Assembly: GCA_963838845.1 (NCBI GenBank)
Contig: CAWISR010000003.1
Span: 558,001-622,000, forward strand
Direction of reading: 5' to 3'
From: CAVRXQ01 sp963838845
GTDB lineage: Bacteria > Actinomycetota > Acidimicrobiia > Acidimicrobiales > Bog-793
DNA length: 64,000 nucleotides
Below are positions 54,136 to 62,611 of this stretch, piece by piece (the stretch's first letter is position 1; each line of letters starts with the position of its first letter). A program made the translations under genes and the position numbers. The notes under the pieces are model-generated. The model had not been told where the DNA came from. It made no database searches and was given only the letters and a program-made list of their open reading frames with translations.

Positions 54136-54199
54136 CCCAACCGGCAGAGGCAGAGCGCTTAAACCGCTTCCAGTGAGGGTTCGAGCCCCTCCGTCCCCA
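54126..54199 (+). tRNA. tRNA with UAA (Leu) anticodon and short variable loop
   Basis: A full cloverleaf can be drawn: acceptor GGGGACG/CGTCCCC, T8 and A9, D arm GCC...GGC with GG in the loop, anticodon stem GAGCG/CGCTT with loop CTTAAAC (anticodon TAA, T33, A37), variable loop CCAGT (5 bases), T arm GAGGG-TTCGAGC-CCCTC, discriminator A199. CCA is not encoded. Leu tRNAs normally have a long class-II variable arm; this one is class I. Its first ten bases overlap the esterase stop region. Charging amino acid is not certain. Confidence 0.8.
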
Positions 54200-54458
54200 C
54201 CCCCAGGCCTACGCCCCATCGAGTGGACCGCTTTTTGTGGCAAAGCGGCCTGGGTGTGGGTCGAGGTAAATGTTCGAATTCGTCTTGCGCATCAATCGAT
54301 GGCGGGGCCGTGCGCGCGTGGATGGGGAGTCTGGAAATGAACAGTTTCGTGTTCCCAGCCGGAATCCCGACTGCGTCAAATCCGCGCCTGCTGCCACCTG
54401 CGCTGGTTTCGATCTCGCTTGGGTAACCCGTCCCGCCTCGGTATCGTGACATCGCACT
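54200..54458. other. Gene-free 259-bp stretch after the tRNA
   Basis: No convincing frame and no repeat that I can see. It should contain the promoter of the PhoU-like gene, but I cannot point to clear -35 and -10 boxes. Confidence 0.4.
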
Positions 54459-55100
54459 GTGTCTGAATTTTCGATTTCTGCGCGAAGGGTTGACCTACGG
54501 GTTGCGCAGCTCTTCGCCCTGGTCACAGAGGCACTCGCCGCCGCGACCGACTCGTTGCTGTCGGTCGAACCCGCCAAGGCGGAGGCGATCATCGAGGCCG
54601 ACCGCAAGATCGATGACCTCACAGAAGAGGTCGAGCGGATCGTTTGGCAGGAGATCGAGAAGGCGAGTGCCCCCTCGGACGAGCTACGTGAGCTCGTCGC
54701 CGTGCTCCTCATCCTTCCCGAGCTCGAGCGCAGCGCCGATCTGGCGGAACACATCGCCCAGCGGGCTGCGCGAAGTCTCGGAGCTGAGATGAGTTCGGCG
54801 AGCAGGGGACTCGTCCAGCGGATGAGCGAGGTCGCGCTTGAGATGTGGCAAGCGGCGGCTGACGCTTTCGCCGAGCGAACAGCGGTCGCCTTCGCGCTCA
54901 ACGAAGCAGATGAGGAGTTGGATCTCCTCCATGCTCGGATTACCGACGAGATCGTGCACGGCGAGATGTCGAGTTCGGTCACGACCGAGGTCACGCTGGT
55001 GGCCCGTTTCTACGAGCGCCTCGGAGATCACGCGGTCAACCTTGCTCGCCGGGTCGCGAAATTGACCGCAGGCAGGGACGCGCCTGCGCAGACCGGCTGA
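54459..55100 (+). CDS. phoU: PhoU-like phosphate regulator
   Basis: 213 residues from GTG 54459. Two three-helix repeats: VAQLFALVTEALAAATDSLLSVEPAKAEAIIEADRKIDDLTEEVERIVW and MSEVALEMWQAAADAFAERTAVAFALNEADEELDLLHARITDEIV, with metal-binding-type E/D-rich turns, ending VARFYERLGDHAVNLARRVAKL. PhoU proteins damp phosphate-sensing kinases next to Pst transporters. No pst or phoR gene is adjacent, so this is a stand-alone copy here. Confidence 0.88.
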   Translation: MSEFSISARRVDLRVAQLFALVTEALAAATDSLLSVEPAKAEAIIEADRKIDDLTEEVERIVWQEIEKASAPSDELRELVAVLLILPELERSADLAEHIAQRAARSLGAEMSSASRGLVQRMSEVALEMWQAAADAFAERTAVAFALNEADEELDLLHARITDEIVHGEMSSSVTTEVTLVARFYERLGDHAVNLARRVAKLTAGRDAPAQTG

Positions 55101-55108
55101 ACGAAGGA

Positions 55109-56116
55109 CTACAAGACAGTCGTCGGCGCACCGCGGCGCACGGCGATTCCCGCCAGCACTTCGAGGACGACGCGGTGCGCGTTGTTCACGGTGACGTCCG
55201 CCCAGTCGTAGGGGGGCGACACCTCGACGACGTCGAGGGCGACGAGGGGCGTGTCGGTCGCGAGCCGACGAACCGCGCGGAGCAGGTCGACCGGCGCGAT
55301 CCCTCCTGGTTCGGGTGTTCCGGTTCCTGGAGCGAACGCGGGGTCGAGCACGTCGATGTCAACCGAGAGGTAGATCGCGTCGCAACCTTCGAGCGCCTCA
55401 GGCACGGCGTCCACGATGACCGCGTCCAGTCCCCGCTCCCAAACCTCCTGCATGAAGTGGTACCGCATCCCCTGCTCTCGCATCCAAGCGAACGTCTCGG
55501 CGTCTGGCCAATACCCGCGCAGGCCGACTTGGACGAAGTTCCTGCCCGGCACGGCGCCGGACTCGATCAGCCGCCGCATCGGTGTTCCATGGCTCGCGAG
55601 GTTGCCGTCGATCGAGTCGGCAGTGTCCGCATGGGCGTCGAAATGGACGATCCCGATCCGGCCCCAGCCGTGGGCCTCGGCGACCGCACTCGCGGAGGGC
55701 CAGGTGATCGAGTGATCTCCTCCCAAGACGACCGGGAAGATGCCCCGCCCAGCGACCGCGCCGACGCGTTCGCGGATCGCCGCGTGTGACGCCTCGACGA
55801 GACCGTGAGAGCAGTGCGCGTCGCCGAAGTCGACGACTTCTAGGGAATCGAAGATCTCGAGACCGAAGTCGAGGTGGAAGGTTCCCGGTCCGTACGCAAG
55901 CGCGCGCAACGCTCGCGGGCCGAATCGGGCGCCCGGGCGGTTCGTTGTCGAATCGTCCCAGGGCGCTCCGACGATCGCGACATCCGGCTTCCAGCGGTCG
56001 AGCTCCTCGGGCTCGGTGAGCAGAGGACGCTGGGCGAAGGTCGCGATCCCCTCGTAGGAATGACCAGAGAGCTGGGAGCGATACCCGGGAGGAAGGTGTC
56101 GGTCGGGTGTGCTCAT
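55109..56116 (-). CDS. Ureohydrolase (agmatinase/arginase family)
   Basis: 335 residues. Binuclear manganese motifs: VVLGGDHSITW, IVHFDAHADTAD, and SVDIDVLDPAFAPGTGTPEPGG. These fit agmatinase (agmatine to putrescine and urea), arginase or guanidino-acid hydrolases; the exact substrate needs testing. Its start overlaps the stop of the PLP decarboxylase gene (ATGA at 56113-56116), so both are made from one message, decarboxylase first. Confidence 0.92.
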   Translation of the reverse strand: MSTPDRHLPPGYRSQLSGHSYEGIATFAQRPLLTEPEELDRWKPDVAIVGAPWDDSTTNRPGARFGPRALRALAYGPGTFHLDFGLEIFDSLEVVDFGDAHCSHGLVEASHAAIRERVGAVAGRGIFPVVLGGDHSITWPSASAVAEAHGWGRIGIVHFDAHADTADSIDGNLASHGTPMRRLIESGAVPGRNFVQVGLRGYWPDAETFAWMREQGMRYHFMQEVWERGLDAVIVDAVPEALEGCDAIYLSVDIDVLDPAFAPGTGTPEPGGIAPVDLLRAVRRLATDTPLVALDVVEVSPPYDWADVTVNNAHRVVLEVLAGIAVRRGAPTTVL

Positions 56117-57486
56117 GACGATGACATCGAATCGAGCACGATGTCGATGTCCGTTTCAGTCGTCAACGGATTGACGATCGCAAGTCGTCCGATCGTCTCT
56201 CCGAGATGTGTCGAAGGAGTGACAAATGCGATGCCGTCATTTCGAAGACGTTCTGACCAGGCGTCGTAATCGATTCGTTCCCACCCCTCGCGTCGAAAGC
56301 ACACAACAGAGAGCTCCGGCTCGCGAAGGAGCGAGAGATACGGCCGCCCTCGTATCGCGCTCGCCGCATAACGCGCCGTTTCGAGCGTCCGTTCGACCGC
56401 CTCCGCGTAGCGATCGGTGCCGTAGGTGGCAAGTGAGAACCAGAAGGGGAGCCCGCGGGCGCGTCGTGTCAAGTGGATCGCGTAGTCAGCGGGATTCCAT
56501 CCGACGATCTCTTCAATCGGCTCCAAGTAGCCCGCGTGTTGTGTGTGTGTCGCGCGAGCAAGGGCTGGCTCGCGGTAGAGGAGGGCGGCGCAGTCGAACG
56601 GAGCGAACAGCCACTTGTGTGGGTCGACGATGAACGAGTCGGCGTGCTCGATGCCTCTGAATCGTGGACGAGCGCTCGGCGCCGCCAGCGCGGCGAGACC
56701 GTACGCCCCGTCGACATGCAGCCAGATGCCGCGTTCTCGGCAGACCTCAGCGATCGAGGCGAGGTCGTCGATGACGCCGAGATTGGTCGTCCCCGCAGTG
56801 GCGGCGACCGCAAAGACGCGGTGACCACCTTCCGATTCGACACGCTCGAGCAGATCTGTGACGTCTTGCCCCCGGAGACGTCGATCTTCGTCGATGTTTG
56901 CGACGACGAGTTCAACGTCCATGACGCGCGCCGCGTGCGAGAGCGAAGAATGCGCGTCCGGGCTGACCGCGATTGCCCACCGTCGCACGTCGTCGAGATC
57001 ACGGCCTTGTCGGGCGGCCATTGTGTGCCTGGCGGTCGCGAGCGCCGAAAGATTCCCAATCGTGCCACCCTGGACGAAGACGCCGCCGGCTTGTGGGGGA
57101 AAGCCAGCGAGGTCGGCGATCCATCGCAGCGCCTGGTTCTCGGCGAAGACGGCGCCCGCGGCTTCGAGCCATGTGCTCCCGTACATGCAGGAAGCACCGA
57201 CGATGAGATCGAACAACATCGAAGCTCCCGTCGGCGCACAGGGGATGAACGCGAGGTACCTGGGATGGTTCGCGGTGATGCAGGCGGGTGCGAGATGATC
57301 CGCGAAGATGCGCATCGCCTCCGATCCGCCAATGCCCTTTGGGGTGATCGTCTGGCCGACGGCGGCCTGGAGTTCGCCGGGGGCGACGGTGTTGTCGAGG
57401 GGGAGAGGATCGAGTTCGAGGCGCTCCTTCGCGTACGCGAAGACGTCATTCGCAAGCTGTTCGGTATCGGGAGACCACCTGTGCAC
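56113..57486 (-). CDS. PLP-dependent group II amino-acid decarboxylase
   Basis: 457 residues from GTG 57486, the nearest start before conserved sequence; the frame runs to 57744. PLP enzyme landmarks: GGVFVQGGTIGNLSALATARH, VSPDAHSSLSHAARV, ATAGTTNLGVIDDLASIAEVCRERGIWLHVDGAYG, and DSFIVDPHKWLFAPFDCAALL, where the Lys of HKW holds PLP. The family decarboxylates aromatic amino acids, glutamate or other amino acids. Coupling with a ureohydrolase raises the chance of arginine as substrate, but the fold alone does not say so. Confidence 0.88.
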   Translation of the reverse strand: MHRWSPDTEQLANDVFAYAKERLELDPLPLDNTVAPGELQAAVGQTITPKGIGGSEAMRIFADHLAPACITANHPRYLAFIPCAPTGASMLFDLIVGASCMYGSTWLEAAGAVFAENQALRWIADLAGFPPQAGGVFVQGGTIGNLSALATARHTMAARQGRDLDDVRRWAIAVSPDAHSSLSHAARVMDVELVVANIDEDRRLRGQDVTDLLERVESEGGHRVFAVAATAGTTNLGVIDDLASIAEVCRERGIWLHVDGAYGLAALAAPSARPRFRGIEHADSFIVDPHKWLFAPFDCAALLYREPALARATHTQHAGYLEPIEEIVGWNPADYAIHLTRRARGLPFWFSLATYGTDRYAEAVERTLETARYAASAIRGRPYLSLLREPELSVVCFRREGWERIDYDAWSERLRNDGIAFVTPSTHLGETIGRLAIVNPLTTETDIDIVLDSMSSS

Positions 57487-57731
57487 GGCTGGCGAATATA
57501 CGACCTTGATCGGGTGTGTTTCGTGACCGAACGCGACACGAATGACGACGGCCGGTTCGCCTGCGAATAAATCTTCAAAATGACTCTGCGTTGGGTCGTA
57601 TTTGGGGGCGTGGTGACCTCTCCGGCTCAACGTTTGGCAGGGTCCACCCGGTCGAGCGGCGCATCGGCGATCATGGCTCGTGGCCCACTCGTCATGGCCG
57701 TTCGTCATCGCGTGCCGCAGTCGAAACGACC

Positions 57732-60029
57732 ATGGAACACCCATTGATTGAGGAGCGGGTCGCCCTCGGAGGTGATCGGACCGAGGGCGTGATTACAGGA
57801 ACCAGCGAAGGCATCGGCACTCCGGATGCCGATGTAAACAACGCTCGCCCGATCAAGACTGGTCGGTGGTCCTTTTCCCGCCTCGGGCCGCTCGCGGTCG
57901 TGCTGGCGCCGATCGTCTACAACGCCGTAAAGCTGCGATCTCAGATCCGTTACGTCCCGTACGCGGACGACTCGGCGTTCCACTCGGAGATGGTCCGCTA
58001 CGCCACCGCGCAGTTCCGGGCGGGTCACTTCCCGTTGGACGGATGGTTCCCGTACCTCAACCTCGGCTCGCCGTTCTTTATGCATTACCAAAGCCTCGGG
58101 GCGATGATCGCGGGAGCGTTGGGTCTCGCGATCGGGCCGAACCAGTCCTTCAGTCTGTGCCTCTATCTACTTCTTGTTACCTGGCCGCTGAGCGTGTACC
58201 TCGGTGCACGGTTATTCGGATTCTCCCGATGGACGAGCGCGTTCGCGGCATTGGCGTGCGCATTCATCGTCAGTCCCATCAGCGTCGGATTCGAGCAGGG
58301 CGCGTACCTTTCGATCGGTTACGGAGTGTGGTCACAGCTTTGGGCGATGTGGACGCTGCCGCTCGCTTGGGGCTTTTCGTGGCGGGCGATCAATGACGGG
58401 CGGAACTATCTCTGGGCGTCGCTGTTCATTGCGCTCACGGCGGCGTTCCATTTCGAGACCGGGTATATCGCATTTCTCGCGATCGTCTTGTGGACGATCG
58501 TCAGTTTCCGCGACTTCAAGGTGCGCCTGAGGCGTGCCGTGGTCGTCGCTGTGGGGAGCCTCGCGCTCTCGGCTTGGGTGATCGTCCCGTTGCTTGTGTA
58601 TAAGGACTGGACTTCGGTGAACGAGTTCCTGCAGCACGGCCCCGACGCGAACTCGTACGGGGCGCGCCGCATTCTCACTTGGCTGTTCACCGGCAAGCTC
58701 TTCGACAACGGTCGGTTTCCCGTGGTCACGCTGTTTGCCGGAGCCGGGTTCTGCGCGTGCGTAGCGCGCTGGAGGCGCGATGCACGATCACGCGTGCTCG
58801 TCGTCGCCTTTGTGGTGACCTTGTTGCTCTTCTTCGGCCGCACGACTTGGGGTGCCGCCATCAACCTGCTTCCTGGGAGCAAGGAGTTGTTTCTCCGGCG
58901 ATTCCTAACCGGCGTGGACATGAGTGCCATCTTGCTGGTCGGCGTCGGCGCCGTCGCAGTCGGCCAACTGGTCAGATTGGCGGCATTCCGACTGCGCGGC
59001 GCGTATCTCGCGCAGTGGTATTCGCAACCTTCGAGGCGTCTCGTTGCTCGAGTCCTGTTCGCTGGCTTGATCATCGCTGTGAGTACCCCGATTTGGGTCC
59101 AGCTCGGTCACGTGGACAGCTTTGATGCCAGATACATCGCCGCCCAACGATCGGTCTCGGTCTCGGTCGCGGAGTCGCAGGTCGATCGCCTCGTTGCGAA
59201 GATCAAGAAAATCGGCGGAGGCCGCACGTACGCCGGTCTGCTGTTCTCCGGTTGGGGGCCGGGTTTCCAGGTCGGGAATGTAGCTGTGGTCGAGTATCTC
59301 TCGGTCGAGCAGGTCGACGAGATCGGTTTCACGAACCGGGCGTCTTCGCTGATGAGTGATCCCGAGGCCGACTTCGTCGACTCGAACCCGGCCGACTACG
59401 CGCTCTTCGGTATTCGTTTCGTGATACTTCCGGCGACTCGCCGCCCGCCGGCCGGCGCGAAGTTCCTCGAGCGTGCCGGGCCGTACCTGCTGTGGTTCTT
59501 GCCACAAAACGGATACGTCCAAGTTGTCGACACCTACGGACCCCCGCTGATCGAAAATCGCGCCCACATGGGCGCGAGCAGCCTGCCGTTCCTGAAATCG
59601 TCGCTGGCTGGCGAGGGCCTCTACCCCGTCGTCTCCTTCGGAGGACGAGCCGCCGCCGCTCCGACGCTGACGTCACGAAAGCGCCCCCCGGGGTCGCCTG
59701 GGTCCGTCCTCTCTCAGCAGAACGATCTCCAAGAGGGCGAGTTCGCGACGACCGTCCACGCGAACCGTACGGCAGTGGTTCTCTTGAAGGTCTCCTACGA
59801 CCCGGGTTGGACGGTGACCGTAGATGGCAGGCGCGCCAAGACCGAGTTCATCGCGCCGGCGTACATCGGAGTGCGGGTCAGCAAGGGCACGCACGTCGTG
59901 AAGTTCCGTTATCGGGCGTTCCCGTACTACCCCGAATTGTTCGCGCTCGCCGGGATCGCGGTTCTTTTGCTCGGTTTCGGTACTCGGAGACTGCCGCGTT
60001 CGTTGCTCGGTCGCCGCGTAAGGACCTGA
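57732..60029 (+). CDS. YfhO-like/GT-C multi-pass membrane protein
   Basis: 765 residues from ATG 57732; an earlier frame from 57591 has no support. A poly-topic N-terminal part (about 12 helices, with a first outer loop carrying YVPYADDSAFHSEMVRYATAQFRAGHFPLDGWFPYLNLGSPFFMHYQ, the Asp-rich start of GT-C enzymes) and a C-terminal soluble end with YDPGWTVTVDGRRAKTEFIAPAYIGVRVSKGTHVVKFRYR and a final helix, as in YfhO proteins, which are linked to lipoteichoic-acid glycosylation in Bacillus. Likely a lipid-linked sugar transferase; substrate unknown. Confidence 0.72.
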   Translation: MEHPLIEERVALGGDRTEGVITGTSEGIGTPDADVNNARPIKTGRWSFSRLGPLAVVLAPIVYNAVKLRSQIRYVPYADDSAFHSEMVRYATAQFRAGHFPLDGWFPYLNLGSPFFMHYQSLGAMIAGALGLAIGPNQSFSLCLYLLLVTWPLSVYLGARLFGFSRWTSAFAALACAFIVSPISVGFEQGAYLSIGYGVWSQLWAMWTLPLAWGFSWRAINDGRNYLWASLFIALTAAFHFETGYIAFLAIVLWTIVSFRDFKVRLRRAVVVAVGSLALSAWVIVPLLVYKDWTSVNEFLQHGPDANSYGARRILTWLFTGKLFDNGRFPVVTLFAGAGFCACVARWRRDARSRVLVVAFVVTLLLFFGRTTWGAAINLLPGSKELFLRRFLTGVDMSAILLVGVGAVAVGQLVRLAAFRLRGAYLAQWYSQPSRRLVARVLFAGLIIAVSTPIWVQLGHVDSFDARYIAAQRSVSVSVAESQVDRLVAKIKKIGGGRTYAGLLFSGWGPGFQVGNVAVVEYLSVEQVDEIGFTNRASSLMSDPEADFVDSNPADYALFGIRFVILPATRRPPAGAKFLERAGPYLLWFLPQNGYVQVVDTYGPPLIENRAHMGASSLPFLKSSLAGEGLYPVVSFGGRAAAAPTLTSRKRPPGSPGSVLSQQNDLQEGEFATTVHANRTAVVLLKVSYDPGWTVTVDGRRAKTEFIAPAYIGVRVSKGTHVVKFRYRAFPYYPELFALAGIAVLLLGFGTRRLPRSLLGRRVRT

Positions 60030-60166
60030 GGGCGGGGGAGAGAACAGGCATGCTCTCGAGCGCTTGTCAGAGGACGAGATGAGATACTCGACGCGGTCAC
60101 GGGCACGTTCGCGATTCCTTCTGGCCGAAACGCGTCTGCAATTCGATCGCGGTTGAGCAGTTCATT

Positions 60167-60940
60167 GTGTTAGCCGAGCTCATCATCGGCCTCGCCATCC
60201 TCGGTCTTCTCGTTGGCTCGTTCCTTAATGTCGTCGTCTACCGGGTGCCCCGTGGGCTCTCGGTCGTCCGGCCAGGGTCGTTCTGTCCGCAATGCGCCGC
60301 ACCGATCGCTGCATGGGACAACGTTCCGGTTCTCTCGTATCTCTTTCTTCGCGGCCACTGCCGACATTGCGGAGCGCAAATCGCGCTGCGCTACCCACTG
60401 CTCGAGTTGCTCACCGGCGGGTTGTTCGCCTTGAACGCGGCGAGATTCGGCTTTTCGCTCGCCTTGCCGGCGTACACGTTGCTCGCTGCCGGGCTCGTGG
60501 CATTGGCTGCGATCGACCTGGAACGTCGCCTCCTCCCAGGACGGATGGTGCAGCTCATCGGTGCCGCGGTGTTTCTGCTCCTCTTGGTCCCGACAGCGAA
60601 GTCAGGTTCGTGGTCGCGGCTCGGTGTTGCGGCAGCAAGCTCGGCGTGCTGGTTCTTCTTGTACTGGGGTATTCGTCGGATCGACGACCGCTTTATCGGG
60701 TTCGGCGACGTCCGACTTGTCGTCGTTCTCGGATTCGCGCTTGGCTGGCTCGGGATCGGCTACGTCCTCGGCGGGTTCATAGTCGCGAATTTCCTCGGCG
60801 CTCTATTTGGACTCGCGCTCATCGCGCTCGGGCGGGCGACCCGCAAAACCGCGATTCCGTTCGGACCGTTTCTTGCATCCGGTTGCGAGATCGCTGTGCT
60901 GACCGGTCCGCTCGTTCGATTGCTGTTCCGGGGAGTGTGA
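60167..60940 (+). CDS. pilD: Type IV prepilin leader peptidase
   Basis: 257 residues from GTG 60167. A24 aspartic peptidase: GLLVGSFLNVVVYRVPRGLSVVRPGSFCPQCAAPIAAWDNVPVLSYLFLRGHCRHCGAQIALRYPLLELLTG (with the four zinc Cys and methylase part) and two catalytic Asp residues in ALAAIDLERRLLP and GFGDVRLVVVLGFALGW. It cuts and N-methylates prepilins. It is convergent with the pilus genes at 61406-62541. Confidence 0.93.
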   Translation: MLAELIIGLAILGLLVGSFLNVVVYRVPRGLSVVRPGSFCPQCAAPIAAWDNVPVLSYLFLRGHCRHCGAQIALRYPLLELLTGGLFALNAARFGFSLALPAYTLLAAGLVALAAIDLERRLLPGRMVQLIGAAVFLLLLVPTAKSGSWSRLGVAAASSACWFFLYWGIRRIDDRFIGFGDVRLVVVLGFALGWLGIGYVLGGFIVANFLGALFGLALIALGRATRKTAIPFGPFLASGCEIAVLTGPLVRLLFRGV

Positions 60941-61405
60941 ACTCGCTGGCGATCCGGCCGCTAAAAAACCAAAACGAGCCGATATGCGCGTCCTCTGAAC
61001 GTTAAGTCTTGTGATCTACGGCAGCCGGTACGTTCAATTGGGACGCAACACCGGCTCGTCGAGGCTCTTTCCCGTTGATCCGCGGCAGCATCGTTGGCGG
61101 CAATCGATTGGGGTTGCGCGCGATCCCCAATCGCTGCGCACGGCGACCGTGCGAGCCGATTGCAATCAACCACCGAGAATGACCGGAACACTTCCGGAAG
61201 CTTGAAAGGTTTTCGCAATGACCGAGTAGAGGGTCATGGACGCCCCATTCGTAGCCGTCGGACTCGGTGAGAGCGAGCGACATCGAGGTCGTCGGCGTCT
61301 GGGTTCCCGAGGCGCCGGATTCGTTTCTCCGATCGCGGTCGATCCTAGGGAAGCGGGCTCGGCGGGTGGACCGACGCAAGCTGCGACATCTGATTCGCTT
61401 CATAC
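60941..61405. other. Gene-free 465-bp stretch between convergent genes
   Basis: No supported frame on either strand. It contains the strong hairpin at 61105-61133 and a smaller inverted repeat ATGACC-(8)-GGTCAT at 61218-61237. Confidence 0.45.
61105..61133. terminator. Terminator-like hairpin
   Basis: Perfect 9-bp stem CGATTGGGG/CCCCAATCG with an 11-base loop. Between the 3' ends of convergent genes, which suits a bidirectional terminator, though no T tract follows on either strand. Confidence 0.45.
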
Positions 61406-61975
61406 TCAATCGCTCCATGATGTGATCTGCACGTCGCTCAGTGAGGGCGAATTGTTGTAGAAGGTGACGCCCGCGGTCACGGTCGACGAACCCGACGTTG
61501 CCTTGAGCGTCACGTAGTCGAAGCTCGAGGCACCAGCGACGAGTTCACAACCAACCGAGACTGAGTTGTACGTGAAAATGGTTTGATACGACGTTGTCGA
61601 TGTGCAGTTGGACGAGAACCACGTCGACGTACCCGCCAACGTGTACTGGATATAGCCCATCGCGCCCACCAGCGCGGCGTCCTCCGAATATGTGGACGTG
61701 ATCTGTGAAGCCACGGAACGAGTGCCGACAAGGTCGCCCGTGGCGAGACCGAGCAAGCTCACGGACCAGGCTCCGAAGAGCGCGATGAACATGAGCGCGA
61801 AGATGAGCGCCTGCCCCTGATCATCGCCGCGGACGCTCCAGCGCTTCGCGCGGGACTCGTGCCGGTGAGTCGTGCAAATACGATCGGCGCGATCCGTCGC
61901 AGTGACATACCCCGTCGCGGATCCGGAACGTTTCACGAAGCGAACCGCAGCGCGGAATCCTTCGAGAACCCTCAT
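61406..61975 (-). CDS. PilX-like pilus assembly protein
   Basis: 189 residues from ATG 61975. An Arg-rich N-terminus, then RGDDQGQALIFALMFIALFGAWSVSLLGLATGDLVGTRS, a hydrophobic stretch following a Gln-Gly-Gln-Ala start like the pilX N-terminal class, and a Ser/Thr-rich globular end (FTYNSVSVGCELVAGASSFDYVTLKATSGSSTVTAGVTFYNNS). PilX-like proteins are minor pilin-assembly components. Assignment is by pattern. Its start overlaps the prepilin gene stop (ATGA). Confidence 0.65.
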   Translation of the reverse strand: MRVLEGFRAAVRFVKRSGSATGYVTATDRADRICTTHRHESRAKRWSVRGDDQGQALIFALMFIALFGAWSVSLLGLATGDLVGTRSVASQITSTYSEDAALVGAMGYIQYTLAGTSTWFSSNCTSTTSYQTIFTYNSVSVGCELVAGASSFDYVTLKATSGSSTVTAGVTFYNNSPSLSDVQITSWSD

Positions 61976-62541
61976 CACAGCCTCGCCTTGATCACGGTGA
62001 GCGACTCCGTTAGGCCACCCTGTTGAGCGGGTGCAGAGACGGTGATCTTGAGTTTCTGCATGCCTTGGTCGCCCCCGCTTGGGCAGGAACCCAAGAATGT
62101 CGGGGTCGTACCGCTCATGCCGTTCCAGTAGCCGGTGACGGTGATCGACACGGTGAGGTGCGTCGGAGGCGATGACAGAGGATCTGTGTAGGTTGGAGTC
62201 GTAGTCGACGTGCAGGCCGTGTACGGGTCCGTCGTGCTGTTCGGAGGTTTGACGAGGAGTTCGGTGACGTCGCGGATTGTCGTCTCTTCGTTCGTCATCG
62301 TCCGGTGCTGCGCGCTCGCCCGAGAGACGGCGCCGAGGCCGGCGACGACCGAGGCTGCCGCGATGCCGATGATCAAAATCGCGACGAGGACTTCGATGAG
62401 GGTCAGCCCCGCGTCGGACGACGACGTGCATCCCGAAGCGTCCCTCGCTCGCCTGACCCCCTCCGACAGACCGTGGCTCGCAGACCGCCATGCGTGGCAC
62501 GAGCGCGTTCGGCACTTTCTCCGGGTCGAGGACAGCGCCAT
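61975..62541 (-). CDS. Type IV prepilin-like minor pilin
   Basis: 188 residues from ATG 62541 with GGAG 5 bases upstream. Cleavage site of class III signals at SSDAG|LTLIEVLVAILIIGIAAASVVAGLGAVSR, with Gly at -1 and Glu at +5, after an unusually long leader of about 43 residues. The mature part is Thr/Ser-rich with Cys pairs (YTACTST, LGSCPSG). Processed by the PilD-like enzyme at 60167. A longer frame to 62688 overlaps pilT. Confidence 0.8.
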   Translation of the reverse strand: MALSSTRRKCRTRSCHAWRSASHGLSEGVRRARDASGCTSSSDAGLTLIEVLVAILIIGIAAASVVAGLGAVSRASAQHRTMTNEETTIRDVTELLVKPPNSTTDPYTACTSTTTPTYTDPLSSPPTHLTVSITVTGYWNGMSGTTPTFLGSCPSGGDQGMQKLKITVSAPAQQGGLTESLTVIKARL

Positions 62542-62611
62542 CGCGGCTCCATGGTCCGAACCCGCAGGTGCGGGTCCCACTTCCGAAGTATCCGAAAGTC
62601 GTGCGGGCGGC

